64,000 nt of DNA from Streptomyces sp. Act143 (GTDB lineage Bacteria > Actinomycetota > Actinomycetes > Streptomycetales > Streptomycetaceae), in assembly GCF_003143935.1 (NCBI RefSeq), contig NZ_QFRX01000001.1:223129-287128 (forward strand). The letters run 5' to 3'. The number at the start of each line of letters is the position of its first letter. Within the stretch, counting starts at the first letter, position 1. Below the pieces are notes generated by a model. That model saw only the letters and a program-made list of their open reading frames with translations. It was not told the origin of the DNA and made no database searches. This document shows, one piece after another, positions 60,520 to 64,000 of this stretch. Made by a program: the position numbers and the translations under genes.

Positions 60520-61611
60520 GTGGAACCAGTTGTCATCGCCATCGTCGTGGCGGTCATCGTCATCGTCTTCCTTGTCGCCTCCACGGTGCGGATCGTTCCG
60601 CAGGCGCGCCGTTACAACATCGAACGGTTCGGCCGGTACCGCCGCACGCTGCAACCGGGGCTGAACCTGGTGCTGCCGGTGGCGGACCGCATCAACACCA
60701 AGCTCGACGTGCGGGAACAGGTCTATTCGTCCGACCCCCGACCGGTGATCACCGAGGACAACCTCGTGGTGAACATCGACACCGTCCTCTACTACCAGAT
60801 CACGGATCCGCGGGCCGCGGCCTACGAGGTCGCCGACTACCTCCAGGCGATCGATCAGCTGACCGTGACCACACTGCGCAATGTCATCGGCAGCATGGAC
60901 CTGGAGGAGACCCTCACCTCGCGCGAGGAGATCAACTCCCGGCTGCGGGCAGTCCTCGACGACGCCACCGGCAAGTGGGGCATCCGGGTCAACCGCGTGG
61001 AGATCAAGGCCATCGACCCGCCGAACACCATCAAGGAGGCGATGGAGAAGCAGATGAGGGCCGAGCGGGACAAGCGCGCGGCCATCCTGCACGCCGAAGG
61101 CGAACGGCAGGCCAAGATCCTCACGGCGGAGGGGACGAAGCAGAAGGACATCCTGGAGGCGCAGGGCACGCAGCAGGCCATGATCCTGCGCGCGGACGGC
61201 GAGGCGAAGGCGGTGGAACTCGTCTTCCAGGCCGTCCACCGCAACAACGCCGATCCGAAGGTCCTGGCCTACAAATACCTGGAGACGCTGCCGCACCTGG
61301 CGGGCAGTGACAACAACACGTTCTGGGTGATCCCCGGCGAGCTGACGGAGGCGGTCCGGACCGTCACCCGGGCGTTCGGCGACCAGACGGCGGCCCCCGC
61401 CGCCCCCGCGCAACCCGAGGAGCAGGCGTCCGACGGGGCCGGCGCGGCGCCCGCCGACGCCCGCAGCCCCCAACTCGAAGCAGGCTCAACAGTGTTGCTC
61501 GACGCGGCCACGGCCGCCGACGAGGCCGAGAAGCAGGCCGCCGCGGCGGTGAGCGACGCCAAGGCGGAGGCCGAGGCCGCGCAGTCGCCGCAGGTACCGC
61601 GCCGGTCGTAG
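60520..61611 (+). CDS. SPFH/Band-7 (flotillin/stomatin-like) protein
   Basis: A 363-aa membrane-anchored SPFH protein. The N-terminal segment VVIAIVVAVIVIVFLVAST is followed by the SPFH domain (VRIVPQARRYNIERFGRYRR, LDVREQVYSSDPRPVITEDN) and a long coiled-coil with many Glu/Arg repeats (MEKQMRAERDKRAAILHAEGERQAK). An Ala/Glu-rich tail ends the protein. It is expected to form oligomers that organise membrane domains with NfeD. The GTG start lies 29 bp after nfeD and follows GGAGG. Confidence 0.92.
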   Translation: MEPVVIAIVVAVIVIVFLVASTVRIVPQARRYNIERFGRYRRTLQPGLNLVLPVADRINTKLDVREQVYSSDPRPVITEDNLVVNIDTVLYYQITDPRAAAYEVADYLQAIDQLTVTTLRNVIGSMDLEETLTSREEINSRLRAVLDDATGKWGIRVNRVEIKAIDPPNTIKEAMEKQMRAERDKRAAILHAEGERQAKILTAEGTKQKDILEAQGTQQAMILRADGEAKAVELVFQAVHRNNADPKVLAYKYLETLPHLAGSDNNTFWVIPGELTEAVRTVTRAFGDQTAAPAAPAQPEEQASDGAGAAPADARSPQLEAGSTVLLDAATAADEAEKQAAAAVSDAKAEAEAAQSPQVPRRS

Positions 61612-61692
61612 AAGTCTGGACGCGCCCGCGGAAACCCGCACGACACAGCGATGCTGCTGCACTACCGTCGCCCCGAAAAGGGGGACGTGAAC

Positions 61693-62040
61693 ATGGCGCT
61701 GGTGAAGAAGGGGTCGCGGCACATCACCGTCGACGGCACCACGTACCGATGGAGGCTGCGCGGACGACCCACCTACTGCCAGGGATTGGTCTGGTCGCCC
61801 CTTACCTACGCGGTCGAGCACGCGGAAACCCCCGGTACCACGCTGGTGGTCATCACCGGCCGGCCGCACCCGGACAACTGGCTCGGCGCACCGGTCGACC
61901 CCGTCCTGCCCTCCGGCGTCGCCGACAGCATTCGTGCGGCTCTCGCCGGCGGCTGGACACCCGAGAAGCCCGGTCCTCCTCACCTTCTCGACCGGTCGGA
62001 GGGCTTCGTCGCCCGCCGCGGACCCGCCCCCGGCTCCTGA
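61693..62040 (+). CDS. Small protein of unknown function
   Basis: A 115-aa soluble protein. It starts MALVKKGSRHITVDGTTYRW and is rich in Arg, Thr and Pro, with a strand LVVITGRPHPDNWLG in the middle and a disordered tail. The first part looks like a short beta domain. No family is recognised. ATG 61693 follows AAAGGGGG. It is 81 bp after the SPFH gene and may be co-transcribed with it. Confidence 0.65.
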   Translation: MALVKKGSRHITVDGTTYRWRLRGRPTYCQGLVWSPLTYAVEHAETPGTTLVVITGRPHPDNWLGAPVDPVLPSGVADSIRAALAGGWTPEKPGPPHLLDRSEGFVARRGPAPGS

Positions 62041-62209
62041 CCCGTTCGACGCAGATCACAGGGCAGTCGTACTCTGAGGCGACGAGGTCGGGATGTGGAC
62101 ACGTGTGCGCCGGGATGACCGTTGGCGGTGTGCGGCGCCTGCGGTGACACGGTGAGCATCGGCTCCCGGCCTTCGGCCTTCGGTACCGCGGCTTGGAGAC
62201 AGCAGCTCG

Positions 62210-64000
62210 ATGAACGACCTGGACCCCTCGTCCCGCCCGGCTTCCGGGCGGTTGATCGGACGGGACGAGGACCTGGAGTTCGTACGGTCCCACTTCGGCG
62301 GCTCCGGCCACGGCGCGGCCCTGCTGCTGTCGGGCGAGGCCGGCATCGGGAAGACCGCGGTCCTCGACGCCGTCGCGGCGCAGGCAGCGGCGAACGGCGT
62401 GCGCGTGCTGCGGGCCAGCGGCGTGGAGTTCGAGACGGACATCAGCTACGCCGGCCTCAACCAGTTGCTCGTCCCGCTCTTCGAATCGTTCGACCTGCTG
62501 GACCCGGGTCACCGCGACGCGCTCAGGATCGCGGTCGGCATCGGCAGCGGTCCGCCCCCCAACCGCCTGCTGACCGCCACCGCGGCCTTGCTGCTGCTGC
62601 GCCGGATCGCCCACGACACTCCCCTCCTGATCGTCGTCGACGACCTCCCGTGGCTGGACCGGCCCACCACCTTCGTCCTCGGCTTCATCGCGCGTCGGCT
62701 CGTCGGCAGCCGGGTGAGTTTCCTGGCCGCCTCGCGCGTCACCTCCGACGGCTTCTTCGAGGCGAGCGGGCTGACCGAGCACCACCTCCAGCCGCTGGAC
62801 GACGCGTCGTCCGCCGAACTCCTCGCCCAGGCGCATCCGGGGCTGTCCCACGAGATACGACGGCGTATCGCCGCGGAGGCGAACGGCAATCCGCTCGCGC
62901 TGGTGGAGCTGCCGACCGCCCTGAACCGTGAGCAGCGCACGGCGCCGGCGGCGGTCCCCTCGATCCTGCCCCTCAGCGAACGTCTCCAGGCCCTGTTCGC
63001 CTCCCGCGTGGCCGATCTGCCCGGCCCTTGCCGCGAAGTGCTGTTGATCGCGGCACTGGAAGGCACCGGTGACCTCGCGGTCATCGAGGCGGCCGCAGGC
63101 GGCCGAGACGCCGTGGACCTGCTCGAACCCGCGGAACGCGAACGGCTGGTGGCGGTCTCGGCAGGCTCCCGGAGCATGTCCTTCCGGCACCCCTTGATGG
63201 GTTCCGCGGTGGTGGCCCAGGCCGGTGCCGCCGACCGCCGCAGGGCACACCGGGCGCTCGCCGCGGTCCTCGTCGACCAGCCCGAGCGCAGGGCCGGCCA
63301 TCTGGGCGAAGCGACGACCGGCCGGGACGAGACCGTCGCCGAACTGCTGGAGCAGGCCGCCCGCCTGCGCCTCGGGCGTGGTGACGCGCTGGGGGCGGTG
63401 GCGGCCCTCACCCGTGCCGCGGGGCTCAGCCCGTCGCCGGCCGACGAGAGCCGCCGGTTGGCGGAGGCCGCCTACATCGGCACCGACGCCGGTGGCGACC
63501 TGGCGGACGCCTCGCGCCTGCTGGTCGGCGCCCGCCGCGCCGACCCGGCCGTCCGGGAGGGGTCCCTGCACGCCGCTGCGGCCTCCGCACTGCTGCTCAT
63601 CAACCAGGACGGGGACGTCAACACCGCCCACAAGCTGCTGGTCGGCGCGATCGAGGCCGGCGCTCACGGCTACGATGCCTCGGACGAGGCTCTCGTCGAA
63701 GCCCTGTTCACGCTGATCACCCTGTGCTGGTACAGCGGTGACCCGCAGAAGTGGGCGCCCTTGTTCCGGGCCCTGGACCGGATGACACCCGCGCCGCCCG
63801 ATCTGCTGTGGGCGTGCGCCCAGACCTTCGCCGACCCCGCCCGCACGGGCTACCGTGCGCTGGACGTCCTCGACGAACAGCTCGCCGACCTCGGCGACGC
63901 GACACACGTCGTGCGCGTGAGCACCTGTGCCGTCTACCCGGATCGGCTGGCGGACGTACGGGAGGCGTCCCTGCGCCTGGTCGAGCAGGCCCGGGCGGGC
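62210..64000 (+). CDS. LuxR-family large ATPase regulator (partial at window end)
   Basis: The first 597 residues of a large STAND-type regulator (LAL type). After a short leader comes the AAA/NB-ARC ATPase: Walker A GEAGIGKT (42-49), a Walker-B-like DLPWLD preceded by LLIVVD, then LPLSERLQALFASRVADLP and helical repeats. No stop occurs before the window ends. The C-terminal LuxR helix-turn-helix expected near residue 900 lies outside. Such regulators sense metabolites and activate secondary or carbon metabolism. ATG 62210 is the likely start. Confidence 0.88.
   Translation, partial: MNDLDPSSRPASGRLIGRDEDLEFVRSHFGGSGHGAALLLSGEAGIGKTAVLDAVAAQAAANGVRVLRASGVEFETDISYAGLNQLLVPLFESFDLLDPGHRDALRIAVGIGSGPPPNRLLTATAALLLLRRIAHDTPLLIVVDDLPWLDRPTTFVLGFIARRLVGSRVSFLAASRVTSDGFFEASGLTEHHLQPLDDASSAELLAQAHPGLSHEIRRRIAAEANGNPLALVELPTALNREQRTAPAAVPSILPLSERLQALFASRVADLPGPCREVLLIAALEGTGDLAVIEAAAGGRDAVDLLEPAERERLVAVSAGSRSMSFRHPLMGSAVVAQAGAADRRRAHRALAAVLVDQPERRAGHLGEATTGRDETVAELLEQAARLRLGRGDALGAVAALTRAAGLSPSPADESRRLAEAAYIGTDAGGDLADASRLLVGARRADPAVREGSLHAAAASALLLINQDGDVNTAHKLLVGAIEAGAHGYDASDEALVEALFTLITLCWYSGDPQKWAPLFRALDRMTPAPPDLLWACAQTFADPARTGYRALDVLDEQLADLGDATHVVRVSTCAVYPDRLADVREASLRLVEQARAG

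Noticed and set aside
62041-62209. Coding start upstream of the LuxR-type gene
   Set aside because: No in-frame start with ribosome site and no conserved sequence before ATG 62210.

Overview
The window looks like a high-GC actinomycete chromosome, almost certainly Streptomyces. Supporting this are the GC-rich third codon positions, frequent GTG starts, GGAGG-type ribosome binding sites, MalF/MalG-type sugar transport genes without their own ATPase, and many regulator-plus-enzyme pairs. No rRNA, tRNA, CRISPR array, insertion sequence or phage gene was found.

Layout. (1) 0-10.4 kb is a mixed accessory and housekeeping stretch: a secreted endonuclease/exonuclease/phosphatase-fold protein, an alpha/beta hydrolase, a decayed acyl-CoA carboxylase remnant, GAPDH, a GlxA-type AraC regulator, a RibD/DHFR-like reductase, an XRE regulator divergent from an F420-type oxidoreductase, a VanZ-like protein, and a YciI plus ECF42-type sigma factor pair. 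(2) 10.7-19.7 kb is a galactan-use locus on the minus strand: two permeases, a sugar-binding lipoprotein, a GH42 beta-galactosidase and a secreted GH30 galactanase with a lectin-like tail. A LacI-family gene diverges from it across two copies of one palindromic operator. (3) 19.9-32.5 kb holds secreted hydrolases, an amidohydrolase, a DEAD-box helicase, a PfkB kinase, a TetR regulator facing a beta-hydroxyacid dehydrogenase across twin operators, a Met/His-rich membrane protein next to an ECF sigma factor, and an MFS/LysR divergent pair.

(4) 32.6-58.2 kb is the most striking part. It encodes a universal stress protein, a Stealth sugar-phosphate transferase, AdhE, hemerythrin-like proteins, a radical SAM enzyme, a membrane-anchored copper nitrite reductase fused to its own cupredoxin, a CopD-like protein, two Acg-type nitroreductases, a pyridoxamine-oxidase-fold protein, a NarK transporter, a putative SLOG-type protein, a VKOR-like protein, a lone cytochrome oxidase subunit I, a DUF4389 protein, a cyclic-nucleotide-binding protein without a DNA-binding domain, and an orphan sugar-ABC ATPase. 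Scattered through it, mostly about 100-165 bp upstream of start codons, are some fifteen copies of a palindromic box, GGG(A/C)C-N4-G(G/T)CCC. Its core matches the GGGAC-N4-GTCCC core of the mycobacterial DevR/DosR box. Gene content (USP, Acg, NarK) also overlaps the DosR regulon. I infer an oxygen-limitation/nitric-oxide dormancy regulon, of the kind controlled by OsdR in Streptomyces. No response regulator or kinase for it lies in the window.

(5) 58.2-64 kb carries a DUF1254/DUF1214 protein, an NfeD-SPFH membrane microdomain pair, a small unknown protein and the N-terminal part of a large LuxR-type ATPase regulator that runs off the end.
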